In this document: positions 9,145-17,663 of the stretch, one piece after another
Layout: each line of letters begins with the position of its first letter
How positions within the stretch are numbered: the stretch's first letter is position 1
Assembly (NCBI GenBank): GCA_026400275.1
Contig: JAPLPK010000191.1
Span: 1-64,000 of the forward strand
Reading direction: 5' to 3'
Source of the DNA: Burkholderiales bacterium
GTDB taxonomy: Bacteria > Pseudomonadota > Gammaproteobacteria > Burkholderiales > Burkholderiaceae_C
Length of the DNA stretch: 64,000 nucleotides
The notes under the pieces: generated by a model
Databases searched by the model: none
What the model saw: only the letters and a program-made list of their open reading frames with translations
Told to the model about the DNA's origin: nothing
Position numbers and translations under genes: made by a program

Positions 9145-10083
9145 CTACAGCCGTGCGGCCAGGAAGGCATCCAGCGCCGCGCGGTCTGGTCCGTTGACCA
9201 CGCCGCCGGTGCGCTGCACCTTCAACGCTGCGGCCGCCGCAGCGAAGCGCAAAGCCTGGCGGTCGCCCTGCCCTTGCGCCAAGGCCACGGCCAGGGCGGC
9301 ATGGAACACATCGCCGGCGCCATTGGTGTCCACTGCCTTCACTTCAAAAGCATCCAGGCTGTGCAGCCTGCCGTCACCCGCCCGCATCCAGCGCACGCCA
9401 CGCGGCCCAAGCGTCACCACCGCCACCTGCGTACCCGCATCCAGCGCCTGTTGTAACGCGGCAGCCAACGGCACATCGGGCGCAAACGCCACCAGGCCCG
9501 ACTCGGAGAACACCGACCAGTCGGCCAAGGCACTCAGGACCCGCAAATCCTCCTGCGGTGACAAGTCGCCGTCCAGCATGCTAAGCACACCCTGTGATTT
9601 GGCCCACTGCAGCGCCACCAGGGCACCCGGCATCCAGCGCGGGTCTACCGCCACCATATCGGAACCTTGCAGCTGGGCCACATCCAAAGGCGCCGCTAGC
9701 CGCAAGGCATCGCCACGGCAATTGAAAATCTGGCGCTCGCCATGCGCGTCAATCACCACCGCCGAGATGGACGAGGTGGCATTGGGTACCCGTTGCAAGC
9801 CGGAGCAATCCACCCCCAGGCTGTGCACACGTTGGGCCAAAAAACGCCCCGCATCGTCATCTCCCACGGCGCCAAATAGACGTACCCGAGCGCCCAGACG
9901 CGCTGCGGCAATCGAGGCATTCGCAGCCATGCCACCCGACACCAGGCGGTAGGACTGTGCGGGCGTCTTGGTGGGTTGCGTAGGAAACTGGTCGATGTCA
10001 AAACAATGGTCAAGGGCCGCATGCCCCACGGTACTGATACGTGGCCCCGCCGCAGCGGAGCCGCCTTTCTGCAACTCACCCAT
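9145..10083 (-). CDS. PfkB-family carbohydrate kinase
   Basis: Ribokinase-like kinase of 312 residues. The N-terminal part has GHAALDHCFDID and the GGMAANASIAAARLGARV substrate motif. The C-terminal signature DTNGAGDVFHAALAVALAQG carries the catalytic Asp and the anion hole. It phosphorylates a sugar or nucleoside with ATP; the exact substrate cannot be told, as several small-molecule kinases share these motifs. Start 10083 has GAGGGA upstream; the longer open frame is rejected. It stands alone, convergent with guaC. Confidence 0.85.
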   Translation of the reverse strand: MGELQKGGSAAAGPRISTVGHAALDHCFDIDQFPTQPTKTPAQSYRLVSGGMAANASIAAARLGARVRLFGAVGDDDAGRFLAQRVHSLGVDCSGLQRVPNATSSISAVVIDAHGERQIFNCRGDALRLAAPLDVAQLQGSDMVAVDPRWMPGALVALQWAKSQGVLSMLDGDLSPQEDLRVLSALADWSVFSESGLVAFAPDVPLAAALQQALDAGTQVAVVTLGPRGVRWMRAGDGRLHSLDAFEVKAVDTNGAGDVFHAALAVALAQGQGDRQALRFAAAAAALKVQRTGGVVNGPDRAALDAFLAARL

Positions 10084-10314
10084 AACATCCCTCGTTGATT
10101 CACCGGCTGTTGGCACGCCGTGCGGCCAAGCACTTTGCGGGCATTGTGTCGCAAGAGACTGCGGAAACCTCGGCACTCGCTGGTACTTGCATCGTGGGCC
10201 TGTGCAAATAGGTCAAAAAAATATCAAGGGGCTTTAAAAAGCCAGAAATACTGTGCATAATAGAGGGCTTGCCGCAAGCGAATATTAATTGCTTCCAGGC
10301 ACCAGTTTTAAAGT

Positions 10315-10390
10315 GGGTTCTTAGCTCAGTTGGTAGAGCAGCGGACTCTTAATCCGTAGGTCGACAGTTCGAATCTGTCAGGACCCACCA
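10315..10390 (+). tRNA. tRNA-Lys (anticodon CTT)
   Basis: 76-base cloverleaf with encoded CCA. The acceptor stem GGGTTCT pairs with AGGACCC. The D-arm is AGCTCAGTTGGTAGAGC, the anticodon stem GCGGA/TCCGT encloses CTCTTAA (anticodon CTT), and the T-arm GACAG TTCGAAT CTGTC is perfect. A terminator follows. No integrase or attachment repeat was seen beside it. Confidence 0.97.
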
Positions 10391-10412
10391 CTTTCAAGCC
10401 TTATGGGCACTG

Positions 10413-10452
10413 CAAAGCCTGCTATTTAACCGATAGTAGGCTTTTCTTTTTT
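10413..10452 (+). terminator. Intrinsic terminator of tRNA-Lys
   Basis: AAAGCCTGCTAT and ATAGTAGGCTTT form a 12-bp stem with one G-T pair and a short loop, followed by a T-rich run (TTTTCTTTTTT). It lies just after the tRNA. Confidence 0.85.
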
Positions 10453-10496
10453 CCGATCCCCGGAGAAATTGGCAGGCAACCTATAAGCAGCGCGTC

Positions 10497-10835
10497 CTAT
10501 TTCTCCTGACGCTGTTCATCCGCCAGTCCCAGCTGCGCCATCGAAGTGCGAATCAACTGCACATCCCCTATCCCGATTGCCACCTCTTCGCATTGGCTGA
10601 AACAGGGCTGCTGACGCAAGCGCGCAAGCCGACGACACACTTCGATCAGGTCAATGATCTTCTCCACCACATAGTTGTCGCACACTGGCTGACCAGGGCC
10701 GGCACTCGCACTCGCCAAGCGGTTGCGCAGCGCCTGCAGCTTCCCGATCTCTTCAGTTCTTTTGACCTCAGGCAGGCTGCGAAAGCGTGACCAAAAGTCC
10801 TCGACATCCCGAACGGCTTGCTCTCCATATTTCAT
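10497..10835 (-). CDS. Small hypothetical protein
   Basis: 112-residue soluble, helix-rich protein not recognised. It begins MKYGEQAVRDVEDFWSRFRS and has a central DNYVVEKIIDLIEVCRRLAR helix. AGGAG sits at normal distance before the ATG, and the amino acid composition is that of a real protein. It has no obvious operon partner: tRNA-Lys lies beyond its 3' end and a 270-base gap lies upstream. Function unknown. Confidence 0.6.
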   Translation of the reverse strand: MKYGEQAVRDVEDFWSRFRSLPEVKRTEEIGKLQALRNRLASASAGPGQPVCDNYVVEKIIDLIEVCRRLARLRQQPCFSQCEEVAIGIGDVQLIRTSMAQLGLADEQRQEK

Positions 10836-11023
10836 GATGGCTCCTATGGAACAGGTCCATCATGCGCCCGAAGGCTGGGAAAACAGTGCGAACTATTTGG
10901 CAAATTCATAGAACCTGAGCATGCGCCAACACGGCCCCTTTGAGCCCTAAAACAAGCCGGCCGCCTTTCCGCAACAGCACACAGGCCCACCCAACCAAGT
11001 CGTGTTGAAAACAAAATAAAAAA

Positions 11024-11079
11024 GCCTCTAGCGCAGGTGGAATATGCACTGAAAGCTTTCATTTTTATAGCACTACAAG
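11024..11079 (+). repeat. Interspersed 50-bp repeat, degenerate
   Basis: AGCCTCTAGCGCAGGT is intact, but the second half is altered (GGAATATGCACTGAAAGC) before an AT-rich tail ending in TATAGCACTA. The rest of the gap 10836-11105 shows no gene. Confidence 0.55.
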
Positions 11080-11105
11080 CAGGTCTCTGGACCGCTGCAC
11101 GCAAG

Positions 11106-12680
11106 CTATTCGGCGTGCGCAGCCTTCTGCGCCATGGCTTGGGCCAAGCCGCCCCACACGGCGCTGAACAGCCCCGAGTCCATGGTCTTGACCTTCTTCA
11201 TGATGGGCTTGAAGCCCATGTGCGCCAGCACGTCGCGCTCCAGGTCGATGCCGGGGGCAATCTCGGTCAGCTCCAGGCCGTCAGTGGTCAACTCGAACAC
11301 GGCACGCTCGGTAACAAACAACACTTCCTGTTTTCGCAGCGCCGCATCGTGGCCGTTGAAGGTGATCTGTTCGACCTTCTCGATGAACTTGCGCGACTTG
11401 CCTTCTTTGACGATGCTGAGTTGGCCGTCGGCTACCTTGACCTCCAGGCCGCCAGCGGTGAAGGTGCCACAAAACACGAGCTTCTTGGTCGAACGAGTGA
11501 TGTTGACAAAGCCGCCGCAGCCGACCGGGCGGCCGTTGAACTTGCTGACATTCACATTGCCCCAGTTGTCAGCCTGGGCCAGGCCCAGGAAGCTGGCATC
11601 CAGGCCGCCGCCGTCATAGAAGTCAAACTGCAGGGACTGTTCGATGATGGCGTCGGCGTTGTAGGCCACGCCAAAGTCGCCCAGCTGCGCCGGGATACCG
11701 CCGGTGATGCCGCTCTCGATACTCAGCGTTAATTGGTCGGACACGCCCTCTTCCGCTGCCACCGATGGCACGCCAGCGGGAATGCCAATGCCCAGGTTGG
11801 TGATGGCGCCCGGGGTCAGCTCCATCGCCGTGCGGCGGGCGATGACCTTGCGCTCGTCCAGCGCCATCGGTTCCAGCGAATTGACGGGCACCCGCACATC
11901 GCCGCTGAATGCGGGGTTGAACTGGGTGGCGATCGTCTGCATGTGGTTCTCGGGCTTGCTGATCACCACGTAGTCCACCGACACGCCAGGGATCTTCACG
12001 GCCTTGGGGTGCAGTGTGCCGGCCTTGACGATGCGCTCCACCTGCACGATGACAATGCCGCCGCAGGCCTTGGCTGCGTGGGCGATGTTGATCTGCTCCA
12101 GCAGCATGCCTTCCTTGTCCAGCGTGATGTTGCCGTTCTCGTCGGCCAGCGTGCCGCGGATGATGGCCACGTCGATCTTGGGCGTGGGGTAGAACAGCCA
12201 TTCTTCGTCGTTGAATTCGACCAGCTTGACCAGGTCTTCGGTGGACTTGCTGTTGAGCTTGCCGCCTTCGATGCGCGGATCGACGAAGGTGCCGAGCCCC
12301 ACCTTGGTCAGCAGGCCGGGGCTGCGGCTAGCGATCTGGCGCGTCAGGTGCGACAGGCTGCCCTGCGGAAAGTTGTAGGCCTCGACCTGGCCTTCGAACA
12401 CCATCTTCATCATCTGAGGCCCGGTCTGCCCAAAGTGGCCGGCCACGGTGCGCTTGACCATGCCGGGGTGCGCAAAGTGGACCATGCCCGCGTCCTTGCT
12501 GTTGCCAATCGCGCCGCAAGCCCAGGTCGTCACGTTGCGCGGGTGGCCGGTGTCCAGAAAAGTCTGCTCCACGCCCTTGAGCACTTCTTCGGGCAGACTG
12601 GTGACGGCCAGGCCGCCGAGGAAGATGGTGGCATCGTCTTGAATGAGGGCGCCAGCTTGGGCGGCAGTAATGATTTGCAT
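11106..12680 (-). CDS. Acetate/propionate-type CoA-transferase
   Basis: 524-residue family I CoA-transferase with both half-domains in one chain, as in YdiF and propionate CoA-transferases; it moves CoA between an acyl-CoA and a free acid through a glutamyl-CoA intermediate. The N-terminal half has FLGGLAVTSLPEEVLKGVEQ, and the C-terminal half has ITNLGIGIPAGVPSV and SIESGITGGIPA, whose Glu is the expected catalytic residue. Start 12680 is preferred over an upstream extension that runs into the thiolase gene. It lies 16 bases after the thiolase gene, so both form an operon that could handle acetoacetate or another 3-ketoacid. Confidence 0.85.
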   Translation of the reverse strand: MQIITAAQAGALIQDDATIFLGGLAVTSLPEEVLKGVEQTFLDTGHPRNVTTWACGAIGNSKDAGMVHFAHPGMVKRTVAGHFGQTGPQMMKMVFEGQVEAYNFPQGSLSHLTRQIASRSPGLLTKVGLGTFVDPRIEGGKLNSKSTEDLVKLVEFNDEEWLFYPTPKIDVAIIRGTLADENGNITLDKEGMLLEQINIAHAAKACGGIVIVQVERIVKAGTLHPKAVKIPGVSVDYVVISKPENHMQTIATQFNPAFSGDVRVPVNSLEPMALDERKVIARRTAMELTPGAITNLGIGIPAGVPSVAAEEGVSDQLTLSIESGITGGIPAQLGDFGVAYNADAIIEQSLQFDFYDGGGLDASFLGLAQADNWGNVNVSKFNGRPVGCGGFVNITRSTKKLVFCGTFTAGGLEVKVADGQLSIVKEGKSRKFIEKVEQITFNGHDAALRKQEVLFVTERAVFELTTDGLELTEIAPGIDLERDVLAHMGFKPIMKKVKTMDSGLFSAVWGGLAQAMAQKAAHAE

Positions 12681-12696
12681 GGTGTGTTTCTGTACT

Positions 12697-13899
12697 TTAT
12701 TGGCTGCTGTCGGTGACTCGCAGGATGGTGGCGTAGCCGCTGTCGCCGGCGGCACAGCCGGTGAACATGCCGGTGCCGCCGCCGCGCAGAACCAGTTCTT
12801 CGATCAGCTCGATGATGGCGCGCAGGCCCGTAGGCGCTTGCGGGTGGCCCCAGATGATGGAGCTGCCATAGTTGTTCATCTTTTCCCAGGCAAAACCGGT
12901 GTCACGCGCCAGGGCAATGTCGTTGACTGCAAATGGGTTGTGGGTCTTGATGGCGTCAATGTCCTTGATGGACAGGCCCGCATGGTTCAAAGCATTGAAG
13001 GCAGCGGGCGATGGCGCCATGGGCATATAGCCGGGCTCCACACGGGCCATGCCGAAGCCCAGGATTTCGATCTCGATATGCGGGTTGACAGATGCCGCAC
13101 GGGCCAGGTCGCGGGTGGTAACAATGGCGCCGGCATTGCCATCGGCCGGGTGGGTCTGGCCGCCGTAGGTCACGGTGCCACCCTCTTTCACCGGCTTGAG
13201 TTTGGCCAGGCCTTCGGCAGTGGTGGGGAAGATGCCTTCGTCAGCACTGAGCACGCCCGTCTGCTTGCGGAATTTGGAGTCGCTCAGAGGCACATCGGCC
13301 ATGTAGCGCTTCTGAAAAGCACGGTCATCGGCCAGCGCCTGCTGGTACTGCGTGTAGCGGTGCAGCTTCAGGTCGTGCTGCTCGGCAGTGCTGATGCCGT
13401 AGCGTGCAGCCACGTTTTCACCGGTCTGCAGCATGGGGTTCTTGGCGTAGGGGTCATGGCCCATGTTGTCGGGCACCCAGTGTTCGCTGATGCCATAGCC
13501 GCCGGTGCCGCTGGAGTCGGGGTAGTAGACCACCGGCCCGTTGGACTGGCGGTCGGCCATCACCAGCAACGCGCTGGTCGCCGTGCCGCAGACCACCTCT
13601 TGCGCGGCCATCTGCAGAGCCCGAACGCTGGTGGCGCAGGCCTGCTGGATGGTGGGGCCAGCCACGCGGTCTATACCCATCAGGCCCGTGACCCAGGGCA
13701 GGCCGTAGAAGCTGCCTTTTTGCGGATTGGTCAGGCCCAAAATGGCCAGGTCGATCTGCGCCATGTCGTAGCCGCGTGCGGCCAGCGCCTGCTTGCCGGT
13801 GTGGGCCGCTAGCGGCAAGGCATTCAGATTGGCCAGCGCACCTTGCCATTTGGCAAAGGGGCTTGACCAGTAAATTCCATAGGGAATATAGGCTTGCAT
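12697..13899 (-). CDS. Thiolase-family acyltransferase
   Basis: 400-residue thiolase-fold protein. The nucleophile region is QQACATSVRAL (Cys88). The downstream motifs are THNPFAVND in place of the usual NEAFA loop, WGHPQAPTG and GCAAGDSG, the second active-site Cys. This set fits the divergent SCP2/acetyl-CoA acetyltransferase group better than classical AtoB. It should cleave or form a beta-ketoacyl-CoA. First gene of an operon with the CoA-transferase, which could activate a ketoacid that this enzyme then splits. A long palindrome lies just upstream of its start. The exact substrate is unknown. Confidence 0.82.
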   Translation of the reverse strand: MQAYIPYGIYWSSPFAKWQGALANLNALPLAAHTGKQALAARGYDMAQIDLAILGLTNPQKGSFYGLPWVTGLMGIDRVAGPTIQQACATSVRALQMAAQEVVCGTATSALLVMADRQSNGPVVYYPDSSGTGGYGISEHWVPDNMGHDPYAKNPMLQTGENVAARYGISTAEQHDLKLHRYTQYQQALADDRAFQKRYMADVPLSDSKFRKQTGVLSADEGIFPTTAEGLAKLKPVKEGGTVTYGGQTHPADGNAGAIVTTRDLARAASVNPHIEIEILGFGMARVEPGYMPMAPSPAAFNALNHAGLSIKDIDAIKTHNPFAVNDIALARDTGFAWEKMNNYGSSIIWGHPQAPTGLRAIIELIEELVLRGGGTGMFTGCAAGDSGYATILRVTDSSQ

Positions 13900-13924
13900 G
13901 GGAGGTTTTCTGGTTTTGAGAACA

Positions 13925-13959
13925 GGTCAATTTAGTTATTTATCATAACCAAATTGACC
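13925..13959 (-). promoter_or_regulatory. 35-bp palindromic operator before the thiolase operon
   Basis: GGTCAATTT and AAATTGACC are perfect 9-bp outer arms; GTTAT and ATAAC form an inner 5-bp pair around TTATC. The core TTTAGTTATTT also occurs at 24494-24504 before the crotonase operon. Probably a regulator-binding site; the MarR type is a guess from symmetry and gene context. Confidence 0.65.
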
Positions 13960-14110
13960 ACCAGAACACCTAGGGAAAACACTGGCCCAACCGGGCTGAT
14001 CCACAGGCCCAGGTCAGCAGATACGCGCCAAGCTCGCCCACCGTGCGCGCAAGCACGAGCTGGTATGAGGCAGTCGTGGCGTGGGTGCAGATCCGAATTT
14101 ATAGAAAACA

Positions 14111-14160
14111 GGCCTCTGGCGCAGGTAAATCCTGCGCAAGCAGCTCTCAAAAATATAGCA
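14111..14160 (+). repeat. Interspersed 50-bp repeat before hsdM
   Basis: GGCCTCTGGCGCAGGTAAAT then CCTGCGCAAGCAGCTCTCAA and an AT-rich tail ending TATAGCA. Typical copy in the intergenic region; the hsdM start is 50 bases further on. Confidence 0.85.
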
Positions 14161-14209
14161 AGCATATGGGCTATGCTCACCCGGCCTTTTACCTACCCTG
14201 AATAGACCC

Positions 14210-15760
14210 ATGCTCACCGGCGACCTCAAAAGCAAAATCGACCAGATCTGGAACGCCTTCTGGTCCGGCGGCATCGCCAACCCCATCGAAGTCATCGAGC
14301 AAATCACCTACCTGCTCTTCCTGCGCCGCCTGGATGACCTGCACACCCTGGAAGAAAACAAGGCCACCCGCCTCAAGAAACCCCTGGAGCGCCGCATCTT
14401 CCCCGAGGGCAGCGACCCACGCGGCCGCGCGTTTGACACCCTGCGCTGGAGCCGCTTCAAGAACGAGGCCCCCAGCGAGATGTTCACCATCCTGGGCGAA
14501 CACGTCTTCCCCTTCCTGCGCACGCTGGGCTCGGACGATTCGACCTACGCCCACCACATGAAGGACGCCCGCTTCACCATCCCCACGCCCGCCCTGCTGG
14601 CCAAGGTGGTGGACCTGCTGGACGCCGTGCCCATGGACAACCGCGACACCAAGGGCGACCTGTACGAATACATGCTGGGCAAAATCGCCAGCGCCGGGCA
14701 GAACGGCCAGTTCCGCACCCCGCGCCACATCATCCAGCTCATGGTGGAAATGACCGCGCCCACGCCCACCGACACCATTTGCGACCCGGCCAGCGGCACC
14801 TGCGGCTTCCTGGTGGCGGCGGGCGAATACCTGCGCGAGCAGCACGCCAGCCTGTTCCACGACGCCAAGCTGAACCAGCACTTCAACCATGGCATGTTCC
14901 ATGGCTACGACTTCGACAACACCATGCTGCGCATCGGCAGCATGAACATGATGCTGCACGGCGTGGACAACCCCGCCATCACCTACCGCGACTCGCTGGG
15001 CCAGGAGCACGGCGCAGAAGAAGGCCGCTACAGCCTGGTGCTGGCCAACCCGCCCTTCGCCGGCAGCCTGGACTACGAGAACGTCGCCAAAGACCTGCTG
15101 CAAACGGTGAAGACCAAAAAGACCGAGCTGCTCTTCCTGGCCCTGTTCCTGCGCCTGCTCAAGCCCGGTGGCCGGGCGGCGGTGATCGTGCCCGACGGCG
15201 TGCTCTTTGGCAGCAGCAAGGCCCACAAAGAGCTGCGCCGCATGCTGGTGGAAGAGCAAAAGCTCGACGGCATCGTCAGCCTGCCCGGCGGCGTGTTCAA
15301 GCCCTACGCGGGCGTCAGCACCGCCATATTGTTCTTCACCAAAACCAACAGCGGCGGCACCGACAAGGTTTGGTTCTACGACATGCAGGCCGACGGCTAC
15401 AGCCTGGACGACAAGCGCCAGCCCCTGCTGCCTGAAGACAAATTAGGCCTGCAGCGCAATCAGCACCTGCGCAAGCAGCTATCAAATGAAGAGCACGCCA
15501 AAAACAACCTGCCCGACCTGCTGGCGCGCTGGAGCACCCGCAACGAGCCCCAAGCCGACCGCCCCCGCACCGCCCAAAGTTTCCATGTGCCCAAACACGA
15601 GATCGCCGCCAACGGCTATGACCTGAGCATCAACCGCTACAAGGAAGTGGTGCATGCGGCTGTAGCACACCGTGCGCCGCAGGAGATATTGGCGGAGCTG
15701 GCGAAGCTGGAGGACGAAATTGCGGTGGGGATGAAGGTGTTGGAGGGGATGTTGAAGTGA
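14210..15760 (+). CDS. hsdM: Type I restriction-modification methyltransferase subunit
   Basis: 516-residue HsdM. It has the helical N-terminal domain (LKSKIDQIWNAFWSGGI, with ITYLLFLRRLDDL) and the N6-adenine methyltransferase core with SAM motif DPASGTCGFL at residue 192 and catalytic NPPF at 280. With HsdS it methylates the recognition site; with HsdR it forms the restriction complex. Residues about 413-427 (GLQRNQHLRKQLSNE) are encoded by a copy of the interspersed 50-bp repeat, an in-frame insertion before the conserved HAKNNLPDLLARW segment. The stop overlaps the hsdS start by four bases (GTGA). Confidence 0.95.
   Translation: MLTGDLKSKIDQIWNAFWSGGIANPIEVIEQITYLLFLRRLDDLHTLEENKATRLKKPLERRIFPEGSDPRGRAFDTLRWSRFKNEAPSEMFTILGEHVFPFLRTLGSDDSTYAHHMKDARFTIPTPALLAKVVDLLDAVPMDNRDTKGDLYEYMLGKIASAGQNGQFRTPRHIIQLMVEMTAPTPTDTICDPASGTCGFLVAAGEYLREQHASLFHDAKLNQHFNHGMFHGYDFDNTMLRIGSMNMMLHGVDNPAITYRDSLGQEHGAEEGRYSLVLANPPFAGSLDYENVAKDLLQTVKTKKTELLFLALFLRLLKPGGRAAVIVPDGVLFGSSKAHKELRRMLVEEQKLDGIVSLPGGVFKPYAGVSTAILFFTKTNSGGTDKVWFYDMQADGYSLDDKRQPLLPEDKLGLQRNQHLRKQLSNEEHAKNNLPDLLARWSTRNEPQADRPRTAQSFHVPKHEIAANGYDLSINRYKEVVHAAVAHRAPQEILAELAKLEDEIAVGMKVLEGMLK
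15446..15490 (+). repeat. Interspersed 50-bp repeat inside hsdM
   Basis: GCCTGCAGCGCAATCAGCAC then CTGCGCAAGCAGCTATCAAA, matching the intergenic repeat consensus except in the left half. The frame is kept through it. Confidence 0.75.
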
Positions 15761-16803
15761 GCGCCATCTCCACGCGCGCCTTGGGTGAGTTTGTGCAGAT
15801 ACGGACAGGAAAACTTGATGCGAACGCAAGTTCTGAGGATGGTGAATACCCATTCTTCACTTGCGCAAAGGAGCCTCTGCGAATTTCAACGTTCAGCTAT
15901 GACTGTGACTGCGTGCTAGTCGCTGGAAACGGTGATCTCAACGTGAAGCACTATCGCGGCAAGTTTGACGCTTATCAGCGAACCTACATAGTGGAGCCGC
16001 TCAATTCGTCGGTGTTGAACACTCGTTTTCTCTTTCATTTCCTCGATAAGTACGTTGAAAAGCTCAGGCACCTGAGCATCGGCGGAGTGATCAAGTACAT
16101 AAAGATTGGCAACCTGACCGAAGCGCCTCTGCCGGTCCTGCCAATAGACGAGCAACGCCGCATCGCCGCCATCCTGGACCAGGCCGAAAGCCTCCGAACC
16201 CAACGCCGCCAAGCACTGGCCCACCTCGACACCCTCACCCAGTCCCTCTTTTTCGATATGTTTGGCGACCCGGCTACTTCTCCAAAATATTCGACTGGGA
16301 CAATTCGTCGATTTGTTGAAGCGAATAGTGGCAAGTCGGCCAAATTTGTCCTATCAGAGTCACCGACAGATATTCCAATCTATGGCGGCAACGGTATTAA
16401 CGGCTGTGCAACTGCAGCGCTATATGAGCAACCTGTTCTGGTATTTGGGCGCGTCGGACAGCAATGCGGCAATGCATTCCTCACACAAGGTCCGTCATGG
16501 GTTACGGATAACGCAATAGTCGTCCGAATTGCAGACACTTCACAACTCATTGCAAAGTATGTGTTGCATGCTTTTCAAGGTTCAGAGTTTTCCAGTCGCG
16601 TCAAACATCTTGATTTGCCATTTATCAATCAAGGGATGATTTTGGACAACCCAATTCCACTCCCCCCGCTCCCCCTCCAACAAACCTTCGCCACCCGCAT
16701 CCAAGCCATCGAAGCCCTCAAAGCCACCCACCGCGCCGCCCTGGACCAGCTAGACGCCCTGTTCGCCTCGCTACAGCAGCGGGCGTTTGCGGGGGAGTTG
16801 TAG
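15757..16803 (+). CDS. hsdS: Type I restriction-modification specificity subunit
   Basis: 348-residue HsdS that selects the DNA target. There are two target-recognition domains, about residues 5-130 and 175-295, each followed by a conserved helix: LPIDEQRRIAAILDQAESLR in the middle and LPLQQTFATRIQAIEALKAT at the end. The TRD parts (for example around 15800-16080 and 16270-16660) look richer in A+T than the hsdM body, as expected for domains exchanged by recombination. GTG start overlapping hsdM. The recognition sequence cannot be inferred. Confidence 0.93.
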   Translation: MSAISTRALGEFVQIRTGKLDANASSEDGEYPFFTCAKEPLRISTFSYDCDCVLVAGNGDLNVKHYRGKFDAYQRTYIVEPLNSSVLNTRFLFHFLDKYVEKLRHLSIGGVIKYIKIGNLTEAPLPVLPIDEQRRIAAILDQAESLRTQRRQALAHLDTLTQSLFFDMFGDPATSPKYSTGTIRRFVEANSGKSAKFVLSESPTDIPIYGGNGINGCATAALYEQPVLVFGRVGQQCGNAFLTQGPSWVTDNAIVVRIADTSQLIAKYVLHAFQGSEFSSRVKHLDLPFINQGMILDNPIPLPPLPLQQTFATRIQAIEALKATHRAALDQLDALFASLQQRAFAGEL

Positions 16804-16808
16804 TCCCG

Positions 16809-17516
16809 ATGCCGCCTACCGACCGCCATTTCGTTCTGGGCTATGACCCTGGCGGCAATGGCCGGCACGGATTGGCAGTTTTGCAGGTTCAGCAACAGCA
16901 GGGGCTTTGGGTGGCGTCGCACATCGTGGCGCTCAAGGCATTGCCCGACGTGCAGGCCGTCATTGCATGCGCAGAGGCCCGCATAGGCTCGGGTGCGCTG
17001 ATGGCTACGGGCATTGATACGCTCACTGCGTGGAGTGGCGGGCCCTCGGGTTGGCGGCAGGCTGACCTGTGGCTGCGCCAGCGCTACCCCGCCGTGAATA
17101 ACAGTGTGGCCAGCCCCAACTCGCTATTTGGCTCCATGAGCATTGGCGGCAGCTTGCTGTTGCATTGGCTCAGTCAGCGGCAAGACCACGGCGGCACGGT
17201 CACCGAGGCGCACCCCAAGGTTTGCTACTACGCCCTGCGCCAAGAACTGCACCCGTGGGCCAAGCACGCCAAGCCCGGCCAGCGCACCGAGGGCTGGCGC
17301 TGGCTATTGCAGGAGTTAGGGCTTGGTCTGCCCGACGAGGCACTTGCCGAGGACGCGGACCACGGCTTCGACGCCCTGATGGGTTGCCTAGCCGCACTGC
17401 GCGGGCTCAACGGCCAATGGACGCTCGATTTGCACGAGGCTGGGCGGGCTGCAGAAGTGCATCCGTTTGGGCGGACGCACTACTGGTGGCCGGACATGGG
17501 GCGTACTGGGGGATAG
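16809..17516 (+). CDS. DUF429-like predicted nuclease within the R-M operon
   Basis: 235-residue protein starting six bases after hsdS. It has the pattern of DUF429 proteins, which adopt an RNase H-like fold: FVLGYDPGGNGRHGLAVL (first acidic residue), ATGIDTLTAW (second), VTEAHPKVCYYAL (third) and EDADHGFDALMGCLAAL (fourth). The four acidic positions suggest a metal-dependent nuclease, but family activity is not established as far as I know. Its place between hsdS and the toxin-antitoxin pair suggests an accessory defence role. The assignment rests on motif spacing read by eye. Confidence 0.65.
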   Translation: MPPTDRHFVLGYDPGGNGRHGLAVLQVQQQQGLWVASHIVALKALPDVQAVIACAEARIGSGALMATGIDTLTAWSGGPSGWRQADLWLRQRYPAVNNSVASPNSLFGSMSIGGSLLLHWLSQRQDHGGTVTEAHPKVCYYALRQELHPWAKHAKPGQRTEGWRWLLQELGLGLPDEALAEDADHGFDALMGCLAALRGLNGQWTLDLHEAGRAAEVHPFGRTHYWWPDMGRTGG

Positions 17517-17578
17517 TTCTCGTTTTGCCACAAAAACTGCATTTTTTCGTGGCAATAGAGCTGGTGTTTTTCCGAGAA
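17517..17578 (+). terminator. Nested hairpin after the DUF429-like gene
   Basis: The outer arms are TTCTCG (17517-17522) and CGAGAA (17573-17578); the inner arms are TTGCCAC (17525-17531) and GTGGCAA (17549-17555), with T-runs inside. It could end the hsdM-hsdS transcript before the abiE promoter. Termination is inferred. Confidence 0.45.
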
Positions 17579-17609
17579 ATGATTCATTTTTCAGACAAAT
17601 AGAAAGCAA

Positions 17610-17645
17610 TTTTGTTAAAAATACCTACTTGTACTTTTAACAAAA
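17610..17645 (+). promoter_or_regulatory. Inverted repeat before abiEi, likely autoregulatory operator
   Basis: TTTTGTTAAAA (17610-17620) and TTTTAACAAAA (17635-17645) are perfect inverted arms; each is followed by an AATACC direct repeat. AbiEi antitoxins are known to repress their own promoter through inverted repeats. The sites are 18 bases from the abiEi start. Confidence 0.7.
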
Positions 17646-17663
17646 AATACCCACAATAAGGCC

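Noticed and set aside
10315-10496. tRNA-Lys as an integration site for a genomic island
   Set aside because: No integrase, no direct repeat of the tRNA 3' end and normal genes follow; the defence island starts 4 kb away with no boundary repeat.
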